Shown one piece after another: positions 6,270 through 14,243 of a stretch of DNA of 17,593 bases. Positions within the stretch are counted from its first letter, which is position 1; each line of letters begins with the position of its first letter. Below the pieces are notes generated by a model, which saw only the letters and a list, made by a program, of their open reading frames with translations, did not search any database and had not been told where the DNA came from. Origin of the DNA: Actinomycetota bacterium (GTDB taxonomy: Bacteria > Actinomycetota > Actinomycetes > Nanopelagicales > Nanopelagicaceae); contig WLME01000006.1 of the NCBI GenBank assembly GCA_009700365.1, positions 1 through 17,593 on the forward strand. Direction: 5' to 3'. Position numbers and translations under genes: made by a program.

Positions 6270-7178
6270 ATGACCACTATGGCTATCTCCGTTAAGGATC
6301 TGAGCAAGAAATATGACTCTGGTTTTGCTGTTTCTCATGCAAATTTTGAAGTTCCTCTCGGAACCATTTGCGGATTTGTTGGCCCTAATGGAGCGGGTAA
6401 GACAACGACTATTCGCATGCTCCTTGGATTGATTTCACCAACTGGCGGAACCGCAGAAGTACTTGGTCAATCGATACAACATCCCGATAAATACTTATCT
6501 CAAGTCGGAGCAATGATCGAAGGTCCTGCCTTCTATCCAGCGCTGTCAGGTGCAGAGAATCTCAAAGTACTTGCCACTCTTGGCGGTTTTCCCATTGAAA
6601 GAGTAGACGAACTCATTCGTGCAGTTGGACTTGAAGGTCGTGGAGGCTCTAAATACAAAACCTACTCTCTGGGAATGAAACAGCGATTAGGTATTGCAGC
6701 AGCATTACTTCCAAATCCTAAAGTTCTCATCTTGGACGAACCTACAAATGGATTAGACCCCGAAGGAATTCAAGAAGTTCGCGACTTACTCAAGCGACTC
6801 GCAAGTCAAGGCACAACAGTATTTGTCTCTTCTCACTTGTTATCAGAACTAGAACTCATCAGCGAATACATAGTGATGTTACGTAAAGGTGAAGTCGTAT
6901 TTGCTGGAACGATGCAAGATTTATTACTTGAACAACAGCCCGTCATTCTTGTTAAGACAGAGAAGGATACAGACCTTCAAAAGATCATCGACATCGCACA
7001 TAACGACGGACATCAAGCTCAGATTCGCTCCGGAGTTGCGCATATTGAAGGCCCTGCCGAATGGGCCGGAACTCTCAACCGCCAGGCGTTTGAGGCCGGA
7101 ATCATCTTGACTCAACTGGCTCCACAACTTCCCAACCTCGAAGAAACATTCTTCGAAATGACTGGAGATCGTTCATGA
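6270..7178 (+). CDS. ABC-2 type exporter, ATP-binding subunit
   Basis: The 302-residue ATPase has an N-terminal ABC domain. Walker A is GPNGAGKT (38-45), the signature is a degenerate YSLGMKQR (132-139) in place of LSGGQ, Walker B is VLILDEP (152-158), and the switch His is in SSHLLSE. The YSLGMKQRLG form is typical of the DrrA/CcmA/BcrA class of exporter ATPases. About 80 C-terminal residues form the accessory domain often seen in this class. It should power the membrane protein encoded next, which begins inside this gene's stop (ATGA at 7175-7178). The substrate is unknown; related systems move lipids, antibiotics, peptides or other hydrophobic compounds. The start at 6270 is chosen because it fits both the family N-terminus and a leaderless promoter. 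Confidence 0.92.
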   Translation: MTTMAISVKDLSKKYDSGFAVSHANFEVPLGTICGFVGPNGAGKTTTIRMLLGLISPTGGTAEVLGQSIQHPDKYLSQVGAMIEGPAFYPALSGAENLKVLATLGGFPIERVDELIRAVGLEGRGGSKYKTYSLGMKQRLGIAAALLPNPKVLILDEPTNGLDPEGIQEVRDLLKRLASQGTTVFVSSHLLSELELISEYIVMLRKGEVVFAGTMQDLLLEQQPVILVKTEKDTDLQKIIDIAHNDGHQAQIRSGVAHIEGPAEWAGTLNRQAFEAGIILTQLAPQLPNLEETFFEMTGDRS

Positions 7179-7966
7179 TTCGCGTCATATTCGCAGAATG
7201 GCGCAAACTTCGCCGCCCAACTCTCTTCTTCGGAACTTTAGGAGCAGCGCTCTTCTTTACTGGGCTTACTACGACATTTCTCTATCTGATGATTGATTCT
7301 CAGGACGGAAACTCAGATCGCGGAAGACAAGTAGGTCGAGAAATTCTCAATCTTGCCGGTGGTTCTGTTTACGGCTTCTCATCTGTCGGAGGGCTACTCG
7401 GAATCATCGCTTTGTGTGTATTTGCAGCCCAGACTGCTCAGGAATACACATACGGGACTCTTCGCAATCTTCTTGTAAGACAACCCGGTCGGATTCGAAT
7501 CTTGTACGGCAAGCTCGCTGCAATGAAAATTTTTGCACTGATTCTGGTGTTAATAACCGCGATTGTGAGCATCTCGCTCTCTTACTACTTATCAGATCGC
7601 GCAAAAGTCACGACTGATTTATGGTTTACATCGGCGGGGTATCACGCAATTGCCCAAACACTTCTTAATGTGACCATCTCTGTAATCTATTTTGGAATCG
7701 TTGGAATGATTCTGGGCTTGCTTCTCAGATCTCCCATTTCGGCAATCTCAATTGGCGTCTTGTGGCTCTTAATTATTGAAAATCTACTTGGAGCGGTAAA
7801 ACCTACCTTCCTTAAATGGATGCCCGGAAATCAGCTCGCAACCATTGCGCAAGGTGGTAGCTCAACAGTTTCATATTCCCATGCGCTAACACTTGGAAGT
7901 CTCTACGTATTTATTGGTGCGATTATCGCCACAGCGCTCTTTACACGGCGAGATGTGGGTAACTAG
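7175..7966 (+). CDS. ABC-2 type exporter, permease subunit
   Basis: The 263-residue protein begins with the short amphipathic MIRVIFAEWRKLRRPT segment typical of ABC-2 permeases and then has about six membrane helices, near residues 18-38, 70-90, 113-135, 155-185, 188-208 and 240-257. The sequence AQEYTYGTLRNLLVRQPGR between helices two and three is the conserved E..YGT(L)R coupling element of the ABC-2/NatB-like permease family. The ATG overlaps the ATPase stop by four bases (ATGA), so the subunits are translationally coupled and probably form a dimeric transporter with two ATPase copies. The cargo cannot be inferred. Convergence with other genes does not occur here; the next gene follows on the same strand after 54 bp. 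Confidence 0.88.
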   Translation: MIRVIFAEWRKLRRPTLFFGTLGAALFFTGLTTTFLYLMIDSQDGNSDRGRQVGREILNLAGGSVYGFSSVGGLLGIIALCVFAAQTAQEYTYGTLRNLLVRQPGRIRILYGKLAAMKIFALILVLITAIVSISLSYYLSDRAKVTTDLWFTSAGYHAIAQTLLNVTISVIYFGIVGMILGLLLRSPISAISIGVLWLLIIENLLGAVKPTFLKWMPGNQLATIAQGGSSTVSYSHALTLGSLYVFIGAIIATALFTRRDVGN

Positions 7967-7975
7967 CGACACTTT

Positions 7976-7998
7976 GCGATTCACAGCGATTTGTAACC
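7976..7998 (+). promoter_or_regulatory. Direct repeat and TGTAACC motif upstream of the NlpC/P60 gene, possible operator
   Basis: GCGATT occurs at 7976-7981 and 7986-7991, exactly 10 bp apart, with CACA between, and is followed by TTTGTAACC. TTCACAGCG (7980-7988) differs in one base from the GTCACAGCG repeats reported for the MtrA response regulator, as I recall it. The element covers the expected -35 position of the hydrolase promoter, where an activator could bind. The regulator assignment is speculative. Confidence 0.3.
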
Positions 7999-8008
7999 TT
8001 TACTCATT

Positions 8009-8014
8009 TATTCT
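8009..8014 (+). promoter_or_regulatory. Candidate leaderless promoter -10 box of the NlpC/P60 gene
   Basis: TATTCT is followed by TGAACA and ATG 8021, the same six-base spacing as at metZ and the ABC exporter. No Shine-Dalgarno sequence precedes the ATG. There is no clear -35 hexamer; the GCGATT repeat occupies that place. Confidence 0.5.
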
Positions 8015-8020
8015 TGAACA

Positions 8021-9223
8021 ATGACGCGTAAAAGGAAGTTGATTAGCCTTGCAATAATTCTGGGCTTAACTCTCTCTGCGACGCCTGCCATCGCAAAACC
8101 AAAACCTACACTTGCTGAAATTGAAGCAGCCAAACAAGCTGAGGCTGCTAAGAAAGCCGCAGCTGATGCAGCTGCAAAAAAATTGGCCGCAGCTAATATG
8201 ACGCTCAAGCAATTAACTGCAAAGGCTAATGCTGCAAGAGCCTTGTATGTAAAAGCTCAAAAAGAACTTGAAATAGCAAAGTCTCAGGCCGCAGCTGCGG
8301 CCAAACATGCCGCTGAAACAGCCGCCGCAGTTGGTGAAGCCCACAGAGTTATTGGCAAACTCGCCACCAACGCATACATTCTTGGTGGAAATCTGAGTGA
8401 TATCCAGCCATTGTTAAGTGCTAATGGACCTCAGGATTTAGTAGATCAACTTTCAACGCTCAATACTTTAGGTGCGAGAAATACAACTGCACTCGAGCGA
8501 TATAAAGCTGCTGAAGTAGTTGCCAGAGCTGCCAAGCGAAAGGCAGATCAAGCAAAAGCGATTCAGGAAATCGCAACTGCAAAGGTAGCGGCTGCAAAGA
8601 AGGTTGCAGATGATGCTCAAGCCCTTCAGCAGAAAGAAGTAAATAAACTCCGCGCTGTACAAGACCAATTAATTAAAGAGCTAGCGAAGGCACGCAATGT
8701 CCGTGTCACACTTGAGCAACAACGCCAGTTAGCTCTTCTTGAAGAGAGCCAAGCCAATACAGCAGAAACCACAATCAATCAGGCAAAGGTCTGGCCAGAT
8801 AAGGGCTTTAAAGGCCGCTCGACTATCCGTACAACCGAAGCTCAACGGTTAGCAGCTGTCGAATATGCAAAGAAACAGGTCTTGGCTCGCAAACCATATA
8901 TCTGGGGATCTCAAGGTCCAAAGTCATTTGACTGTTCCGGACTTGTATATGCGGCTTATTCTGCTGCAGGATTGAAATGGCCAAATTGGGATCGTCTCAA
9001 CTCAGCGTTGTATGCAGGTTATACGAAGCATGTTCCACTAACCGAACTTCAGCCCGGAGATCTGCTCTTCTACTCATATAAAGGAACCATTTCGACAATC
9101 CACCACATCACAATTTACGCAGGTGGCGGAATGATGTGGGAGGCCAACTCCACAAAGAAGGGCCTGATTTACTCCAATATTTATAGCGTTAAGGGGCTTA
9201 TGCCATTTGGTGGTCGGGTCTAA
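8021..9223 (+). CDS. Secreted NlpC/P60 peptidoglycan hydrolase, RipA-like
   Basis: The 400-residue exported cell-wall endopeptidase probably cleaves the D-Glu/meso-DAP stem-peptide bond. Residues 1-25 are a Sec signal peptide (RKRKLISL, hydrophobic core, TPAIA cleavage region). Residues about 30-250 are an Ala/Lys/Glu-rich coiled coil, as in RipA-type proteins where this part inhibits or localises the enzyme. The C-terminal domain (about 270-400) has C305 in SFDCSGLVY, H362 in HHITIYAGG and E374 in WEANS; the His-to-Glu spacing of 12 equals that of the Cys-His-Glu triad described for mycobacterial RipA. YIWGSQGP before the Cys is also typical. It ends 9 bp before tilS. Such enzymes separate daughter cells, so tight transcriptional control by the upstream repeat would make sense. 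Confidence 0.93.
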   Translation: MTRKRKLISLAIILGLTLSATPAIAKPKPTLAEIEAAKQAEAAKKAAADAAAKKLAAANMTLKQLTAKANAARALYVKAQKELEIAKSQAAAAAKHAAETAAAVGEAHRVIGKLATNAYILGGNLSDIQPLLSANGPQDLVDQLSTLNTLGARNTTALERYKAAEVVARAAKRKADQAKAIQEIATAKVAAAKKVADDAQALQQKEVNKLRAVQDQLIKELAKARNVRVTLEQQRQLALLEESQANTAETTINQAKVWPDKGFKGRSTIRTTEAQRLAAVEYAKKQVLARKPYIWGSQGPKSFDCSGLVYAAYSAAGLKWPNWDRLNSALYAGYTKHVPLTELQPGDLLFYSYKGTISTIHHITIYAGGGMMWEANSTKKGLIYSNIYSVKGLMPFGGRV

Positions 9224-9226
9224 TCT
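9221..9226 (+). promoter_or_regulatory. Possible leaderless promoter -10 box of tilS, overlapping the upstream stop codon
   Basis: TAATCT, whose first three bases are the stop codon of the NlpC/P60 gene, is followed by TCAACC and ATG 9233. The ATG has no Shine-Dalgarno sequence. The match is only to TANNNT, but the six-base spacing repeats that of other genes here. Confidence 0.35.
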
Positions 9227-9232
9227 TCAACC

Positions 9233-10198
9233 ATGACTGATGCAACGGTTGCAATCCGCAATGCGGTAAAACCATACTTGCAAGAATGCGAAGCAGGCGA
9301 TGTTGCACTTGTAGCAGTCTCAGGCGGTGCTGATTCACTTGCGCTGGCTCATGCAATTCTTAAGGAATCTCCTCCACTGGCTATTACGGCGGTAGCGGTG
9401 ACAATTGATCATCAACTTCAAGAGAATTCAACTGTGCAGGCAGAGAAAGTAGTAGCGCAATTGAAATCAATGGGATTTCAAAAAGTCATTTGCGAAAAAG
9501 TTACGGTAGATACAAAAAACGGAGTTGAGGCAGGCGCTCGAGATGCGCGCTATCAAGCGCTTCAGCAGGTTGCTGATAGAGAAGGCGCTGTAAGAATCTT
9601 CTTAGGACACACTCGTGATGATCAGGCAGAGACTGTCTTGCTGGGACTTGCACGTGGATCTGGTACGAGATCGCTTTCTGGAATGGCAGAAATTAACGGT
9701 AAATATATTCGCCCGCTATTAGCAATCACTCGAGCCGAAACCGAAGCTACTTGCAACGAACAGGCGATTGTTTTTTGGCGAGACCCACATAATGTTAATT
9801 CCGAATTTTCTAGAGTCAGAGTTCGCTCAGAGGTTCTTCCGGTAATGGAAGAAAAAATTGGACCCGGAATTGCAGCAGCACTTGCACGCAGCGCCTCAAT
9901 TCTGCGCGACGATGCAGATGCCCTCGACGCCATCGCTGGCGAAGAAATTAAAGGCTGCGATCTTGCCTCCCTCGATTGCGCCCGCCTTGAGGCCCTGCCT
10001 CGAGCTATTCGCACCAGAGTCCTGCGGGCCGCCATTTACGCCGCAGGCGCCCCTTCAGGCTCGATTACGTGGGATCACATCCAGGGGGTTGAGGCGCTCA
10101 TCACTCTCTGGCACGGCCAAGGGGCGGTAAGCCTTCCTGGTGGTGTGAAGGTTGAGCGAATTTCGGGCAGACTTTCGCTCTTAGCCCGACTTCATTGA
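9233..10198 (+). CDS. tilS: tRNA(Ile)-lysidine synthetase
   Basis: The 321-residue PP-loop ATPase attaches lysine to cytidine 34 of the CAU-anticodon tRNA-Ile, making it read AUA. The N-type ATP pyrophosphatase loop is SGGADS (30-35), followed by TIDHQLQ, GARDARYQAL and the GHTRDDQAETVLLGLARGSG signature of TilS. It has the short actinobacterial form, lacking the extra C-terminal domains of the roughly 430-residue E. coli enzyme. The last ~250 bp are strikingly GC-rich (about 58-67% in successive 60-base blocks against about 40-45% in the first half), creating long shadow frames on both strands. The position before hpt and ftsH is the conserved actinobacterial arrangement. Its start may be leaderless. 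Confidence 0.93.
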   Translation: MTDATVAIRNAVKPYLQECEAGDVALVAVSGGADSLALAHAILKESPPLAITAVAVTIDHQLQENSTVQAEKVVAQLKSMGFQKVICEKVTVDTKNGVEAGARDARYQALQQVADREGAVRIFLGHTRDDQAETVLLGLARGSGTRSLSGMAEINGKYIRPLLAITRAETEATCNEQAIVFWRDPHNVNSEFSRVRVRSEVLPVMEEKIGPGIAAALARSASILRDDADALDAIAGEEIKGCDLASLDCARLEALPRAIRTRVLRAAIYAAGAPSGSITWDHIQGVEALITLWHGQGAVSLPGGVKVERISGRLSLLARLH

Positions 10199-10221
10199 GT
10201 CTGGCCCACTCACGATTTTGC

Positions 10222-10227
10222 AAGGAG
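10222..10227 (+). promoter_or_regulatory. Ribosome binding site fixing the hpt start
   Basis: AAGGAG lies eight bases before GTG 10236, an ideal spacing. A TTG at 10218 is in the same frame but lies upstream of this site, so it would leave the Shine-Dalgarno sequence inside the gene. GTG 10236 is preferred. Confidence 0.75.
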
Positions 10228-10235
10228 CACACCTG

Positions 10236-10787
10236 GTGGATTTAGCAACAGTCGGTACCGATGTCGAAAGCGTCATCGCAACTAAAGAAGAACTTGCAGC
10301 AAAGATTGCAGAGCTCGCAGCTCGCGTCGATGCCGATTACGTAGATAAGAAAGTTCTACTTGTTGGAGTTCTTAAAGGTGCAATCATGGCGATGGCTGAT
10401 CTCACTCGAGCCATGCAATCGCATATTGAAATGGATTGGATGGCAGTTTCTTCATATGGTTCCGGAACAAAATCAAGTGGTGTAGTTCGAATACTCAAAG
10501 ATCTCGATCGAGACATCACTGGCCGCCACGTTCTGATTGTTGAAGATATTGTTGACTCTGGTCTCACTCTCTCTTGGCTCAAAGCAAACCTTTTATCTCG
10601 AGGAGCAGCATCTGTCGAAATTCTGGCTATTCTGCGTAAACCTGAGGCTGCAAAAGTTGAGGTTGATGTGAAATATGTTGGTTTCGATATTCCAAAAGAA
10701 TTCGTTGTTGGTTACGGTCTTGATTTCGACGAAAAATATCGCAATCTTTCATTTATCGGTGTGCTTGCCAAGCACATGTACTCGTAA
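10236..10787 (+). CDS. hpt: Hypoxanthine phosphoribosyltransferase
   Basis: The 183-residue type I phosphoribosyltransferase makes IMP (and probably GMP) from hypoxanthine or guanine and PRPP in purine salvage. The PRPP-binding loop is VLIVEDIVDSGLTL (VEDIVDSG at 102-109). The LLVGVLKGAIMAMADL segment near 41-56 forms the pyrophosphate loop, VSSYGSGTKSSG near 71-82 is the flexible active-site loop, and GFDIPKEFVVGYGLDFDEKYRNL is the usual C-terminal purine-binding signature of bacterial HPRTs. The length is normal with the GTG start at 10236, supported by AAGGAG. Its TAA stop contributes bases to the Shine-Dalgarno sequence of ftsH, tying the two genes together as in most Actinobacteria. Confidence 0.95.
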   Translation: MDLATVGTDVESVIATKEELAAKIAELAARVDADYVDKKVLLVGVLKGAIMAMADLTRAMQSHIEMDWMAVSSYGSGTKSSGVVRILKDLDRDITGRHVLIVEDIVDSGLTLSWLKANLLSRGAASVEILAILRKPEAAKVEVDVKYVGFDIPKEFVVGYGLDFDEKYRNLSFIGVLAKHMYS

Positions 10788-10790
10788 GGA
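10786..10790 (+). promoter_or_regulatory. ftsH ribosome binding site overlapping the hpt stop codon
   Basis: AAGGA starts inside the hpt TAA stop (10785-10787) and lies five bases before ATG 10796, so ribosomes ending hpt would be positioned to re-initiate on ftsH. Confidence 0.6.
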
Positions 10791-10795
10791 TATTT

Positions 10796-12868
10796 ATGTC
10801 TTCCCAAAAACCAAGCAATAACTCTGATAAAAAATTTTCCAACCTTCTAAAGATGAAGAAATCTGGAAAACCTTCAGAAAAAGATGGAGCGAATAAGACT
10901 CCCCAGACTCGCTCACAGAAGATCTTTAAAGGTCCTCTTTTCTGGATAATTCTTGCAATATTTGCAGTAACAATTTTTGGGCAAATTACCAGTGCCTCTA
11001 ATCGCTACACCCAGATCAAGACATCACAAGCAGTTGATGCGATTTCTAAATCCCAGGTTGAATCAGCTGTGATTATTGATAAATCACAGAAAATACGGCT
11101 CATTCTCTCTGTCGGAAATACCATCAAGGGTTCTAGCAAGGTCGAAGCTTCTTACGTAGCACGCCAAGAACCAACTCTTGTTGATGCATTGACCGCAAAT
11201 CCTCCGACAAAGGGTTGGAATGTAGATGTACCAACGCAATCATTTTTAACATCTCTCTTCTTCACCTTCGGACCAATTCTGGTGATTGGATTCTTATTCT
11301 TCTTAATGATGAGCAATGCACAAGGCGGTAATCGCGTCTTCTCATTCGGAAAATCTCGAGCAAAATTGCAGAACAATGATGTACCTCAAAATACCTTTGA
11401 TGATGTTGCCGGTGCAGACGAGGCAATTGCAGAACTTGAGGAAATAAAAGATTTCCTTGCCGATCCTGCTAAGTACGCAGTTCTCGGTGCCAAGATTCCA
11501 AAGGGAGTTTTGCTCTATGGCCCTCCAGGAACCGGTAAGACACTTCTTGCTCGTGCAGTTGCAGGCGAAGCGAAAGTTCCGTTCTACTCAATCTCGGGTT
11601 CTGACTTTGTCGAAATGTTTGTCGGCGTCGGTGCAGCTCGCGTGCGCGATCTCTTTAATCAAGCAAAGGCAAATGCTCCAGCAATTGTTTTCGTAGATGA
11701 AATTGATGCAGTTGGTCGTCAACGTGGAGCCGGAATGGGTGGCGGACATGATGAACGCGAGCAGACCCTGAACCAACTTCTTGTTGAGATGGATGGCTTT
11801 GAAGCCAATGGACAGGTTATTTTGATTGCTGCAACAAACCGTCCTGATGTATTAGATCCAGCGCTTTTACGTCCTGGACGCTTTGATCGTCAGATTCCAG
11901 TCGAGCGCCCAGATCTCAAGGGACGCGAAGATATTCTCAAAGTCCATGCAAAAGGAAAACCACTTTCCAAAGATGTTGAGCTTCTTGCTTACGCTCGTCG
12001 CACGCCAGGATTTACCGGAGCTGATTTAGCAAACGTTCTTAACGAAGCGGCGCTTCTTACTGCGCGCGAAGGCGAAAAAACCATTACAAATACTCACATT
12101 GACGAGGCCATTGATCGCGTCATGGCTGGCCCACAACGCAAATCTCGATTGATGTCAGAAGAAGAACGCCGTGTAACCGCATATCACGAAGCAGGTCACG
12201 CACTTGTAGCGCACGCTCTTCCACATACAGACCCAGTACATAAGATCACAATCATGCCGCGTGGTCGCGCATTGGGTTACACCATGGTTCTGCCTGATGA
12301 AGATAAGTACTCGACTACTCGCAACCAACTTCTTGATCAATTGGCATATTCACTTGGCGGACGCGCTGCAGAAGAACTCATCTTCCATGATCCATCTACT
12401 GGCGCTTCAAATGACATTGAGAAAGCGACAGCCCTTGCTCGTGCGATGGTTACTCAATACGGAATGACAGAAGCTATCGGAGCAATCAAACTGGGTATTG
12501 ATGCATCTGAACCATTTATGGGTCGCGATTATGGACACCAACGTGACTACTCAGAAAATGTTGCTTCAATCGTTGATGCTGAAATACGGAAAATGATCGA
12601 AAAGGCGCACCAAGAGGCTTATGACATTCTTGAAGCCAACCGCACCATCCTTGATGAGATGGTTCTGCAATTGCTCGAGAAAGAGACGCTTAACAAGGAA
12701 GAGATTGCCGACATCTTCGCAAAGGTTAAGGCGTGGCCAAACCGTCCAGCGTGGACAGGTTCTGCAACGCGTCTACCTTCAACACAACCACCAGTAGATA
12801 TTCCAGAGCGAGTTGTCGTAACTACAGATACACCCCGCAAGACGCGTCGCGTAAAGAAGACAACCTAG
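10796..12868 (+). CDS. ftsH: ATP-dependent membrane zinc metalloprotease FtsH
   Basis: The 690-residue membrane-anchored AAA+ protease degrades misfolded or short-lived membrane and cytosolic proteins as a hexamer. A lysine-rich cytoplasmic N-terminus of about 45 residues is followed by one membrane helix (about 46-62), an extracytoplasmic domain of about 85 residues, and a second helix (about 150-172). In the AAA domain Walker A is GPPGTGKT (242-249), Walker B IVFVDEID (297-304), and the second region of homology carries LRPGRFDR with arginine-finger candidates R362 and R365. The peptidase domain has HEAGH (464-468), with D540 in [10 protein letters not shown] as the likely third zinc ligand. 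The C-terminal tail is basic (TRRVKKTT). The long basic N-terminus is actinobacterial in style. folE begins one base after the stop. Confidence 0.97.
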   Translation: MSSQKPSNNSDKKFSNLLKMKKSGKPSEKDGANKTPQTRSQKIFKGPLFWIILAIFAVTIFGQITSASNRYTQIKTSQAVDAISKSQVESAVIIDKSQKIRLILSVGNTIKGSSKVEASYVARQEPTLVDALTANPPTKGWNVDVPTQSFLTSLFFTFGPILVIGFLFFLMMSNAQGGNRVFSFGKSRAKLQNNDVPQNTFDDVAGADEAIAELEEIKDFLADPAKYAVLGAKIPKGVLLYGPPGTGKTLLARAVAGEAKVPFYSISGSDFVEMFVGVGAARVRDLFNQAKANAPAIVFVDEIDAVGRQRGAGMGGGHDEREQTLNQLLVEMDGFEANGQVILIAATNRPDVLDPALLRPGRFDRQIPVERPDLKGREDILKVHAKGKPLSKDVELLAYARRTPGFTGADLANVLNEAALLTAREGEKTITNTHIDEAIDRVMAGPQRKSRLMSEEERRVTAYHEAGHALVAHALPHTDPVHKITIMPRGRALGYTMVLPDEDKYSTTRNQLLDQLAYSLGGRAAEELIFHDPSTGASNDIEKATALARAMVTQYGMTEAIGAIKLGIDASEPFMGRDYGHQRDYSENVASIVDAEIRKMIEKAHQEAYDILEANRTILDEMVLQLLEKETLNKEEIADIFAKVKAWPNRPAWTGSATRLPSTQPPVDIPERVVVTTDTPRKTRRVKKTT

Positions 12869-12869
12869 C

Positions 12870-13481
12870 GTGAGCGATATTTCTTCTGTATCGATGGGGC
12901 CAGATGATGGAAGAGCATCACATCCCTACGATCAGGAGCGCGCTGAAAAAGCTGTACGCGAACTTCTTCTAGCCCTTGGCGAAGATCCAGAGCGCGAAGG
13001 ACTCAAAGAAACCCCTGCCCGCGTAGCGCGCGCATTTAAAGAGAACTTTGAAGGGCTATGGCAGAAGCCAGAAGATGTCTTAACAACTACTTTTGATATC
13101 GGCCATGAAGAGCTAGTGATCATTCGGGATATCGAAGTTTTTTCTCACTGCGAACACCATCTCACTCCATTTCACGGAGTAGCTCATGTTGGTTACATTC
13201 CTAGCGGCAAGATCACGGGACTTTCAAAGGTTGCTCGGTTAGTTGATCTCTTTGCGCGACGCCCACAAGTTCAAGAGAGGCTGACGACCCAGATAGCAGA
13301 TGCGCTCGTTGAGATTCTCAATCCAATGGGTGTGATTGTGATTATTGATTGCGAACATTTGTGTATGTCAATGCGAGGAGTACGTAAGTCACAAGCACGA
13401 ACTACAACATCTGCCGTTCGTGGCGTCTTGCGTGATGCTGCAACGCGCGCAGAAGCAATCAGTTTGATTACGAATCGATAA
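12870..13481 (+). CDS. folE: GTP cyclohydrolase I (FolE1, zinc type)
   Basis: The 203-residue enzyme opens GTP to 7,8-dihydroneopterin triphosphate, the first step of folate synthesis. The zinc ligands are C94 and H97 in [11 protein letters not shown] and C165 in [11 protein letters not shown]; the C-to-C distance of 71 matches the E. coli enzyme. [13 protein letters not shown] near 44-56 and [23 protein letters not shown] near 117-139 are family signatures. The start is GTG 12870, one base after the ftsH stop; ATG 12894 is an in-frame alternative that removes eight non-conserved residues. There is only a weak AAGAAG upstream, so translational coupling to ftsH is likely. It is the first of four adjacent folate genes. 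The next gene starts six bases after its stop, with a small inverted repeat across the junction. Confidence 0.96.
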   Translation: MSDISSVSMGPDDGRASHPYDQERAEKAVRELLLALGEDPEREGLKETPARVARAFKENFEGLWQKPEDVLTTTFDIGHEELVIIRDIEVFSHCEHHLTPFHGVAHVGYIPSGKITGLSKVARLVDLFARRPQVQERLTTQIADALVEILNPMGVIVIIDCEHLCMSMRGVRKSQARTTTSAVRGVLRDAATRAEAISLITNR

Positions 13482-13485
13482 TCAA
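13464..13485. repeat. Inverted repeat across the folE/folP junction
   Basis: TTGATTA (13464-13470) and TAATCAA (13479-13485) are perfect 7-bp arms around an 8-base centre. The element spans the last folE codons and stop and ends two bases before the folP ATG (13488). It could be an operator-like dyad or a weak AT-rich mRNA hairpin near the folP start; no T-run follows, so it is not an intrinsic terminator. Confidence 0.4.
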
Positions 13486-13487
13486 TA

Positions 13488-14243
13488 ATGTTGGTGATGG
13501 GCATTCTTAACGTCACTCCTGATTCATTCGCTGACGGTGGACTTCACTTCGATGAATCTCTTGCAATTGCACACGGACTTGAAATGATCGAAGATGGCGT
13601 CGACATCATCGATATCGGTGGCGAATCAACCCGACCTGGTGCAGACCGTATTCCCGAAGAAGAAGAGCAGGCGCGAGTAATTCCTGTCATTCGCAAACTT
13701 GCACAGCAGAAGGTAGTTATTAGCGTCGACACCATGCGGGCAACGACTGCACAACGTGCCGTTGAAGCTGGAGCTTCCATTGTTAACGATGTCAGCGGTG
13801 GTGCTGCAGATCCCGACATGTTCTCAACCGTTGCAGCTCTGGGATGCAAATACACCTTGATGCACTGGCGCGGACACTCAAAAGATATGAATTCAAAGGC
13901 CATCTATAACGATGTCGTCACCGATGTTATTGAAGAGGTAACGATGCAGCTCGAAAAGGCCCTTGCTGCAGGAATTAAGCGAGAAAACATCATCCTTGAT
14001 CCAGGTATCGGCTTTGCCAAAGACACTGAACATAATTGGGAGATACTCAATCGCATCGATGAGTTTGTTGCACTTGGTTACCCAGTACTGATTGGCCATT
14101 CACGTAAGCGATTCCTGGGCGGAGATAGTCCTGATGAACGCGAAGAGGCGACTGTTCAAGTGACCCAATCGCTTGTCAATAAGGGAATTTGGGGAGTTAG
14201 AGTTCACGGTGTGAAGGCAAATGTGAAGGCGATTCGTCCATGA
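13488..14243 (+). CDS. folP: Dihydropteroate synthase
   Basis: The 251-residue TIM-barrel enzyme condenses dihydropterin pyrophosphate with p-aminobenzoate; it is the sulfonamide target. Signatures in order are MGILNVTPDSFADGG (4-18, phosphate/Mg loop), IDIGGESTRPGA (loop 2), SVDTMRA, IVNDVSGG (pterin Asn/Asp), MHWRG, ILDPGIGFAKDTEHN, and LIGHSRKRFLG with the catalytic Lys region. The C-terminal motif usually written RVHDV is RVHGV here, keeping the Arg and His but changing the following Asp to Gly. The start is ATG 13488, with an in-frame ATG at 13497; neither has a strong Shine-Dalgarno sequence. Its stop overlaps the folB start (ATGA, 14240-14243). Confidence 0.95.
   Translation: MLVMGILNVTPDSFADGGLHFDESLAIAHGLEMIEDGVDIIDIGGESTRPGADRIPEEEEQARVIPVIRKLAQQKVVISVDTMRATTAQRAVEAGASIVNDVSGGAADPDMFSTVAALGCKYTLMHWRGHSKDMNSKAIYNDVVTDVIEEVTMQLEKALAAGIKRENIILDPGIGFAKDTEHNWEILNRIDEFVALGYPVLIGHSRKRFLGGDSPDEREEATVQVTQSLVNKGIWGVRVHGVKANVKAIRP

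Noticed and set aside
8100..8700. Alanine-rich repeats in the NlpC/P60 gene as a DNA repeat array
   Set aside because: The repetition is at amino-acid level (coiled coil) with varying codons; no regular nucleotide repeat unit is present.
9622..10130. Long minus-strand (137 codons) and plus-strand (90 codons) frames inside tilS
   Set aside because: They are open because the underlying tilS segment is GC-rich and stop-poor; compositions are Arg/Ser- or Pro/Leu-rich, without start signals.
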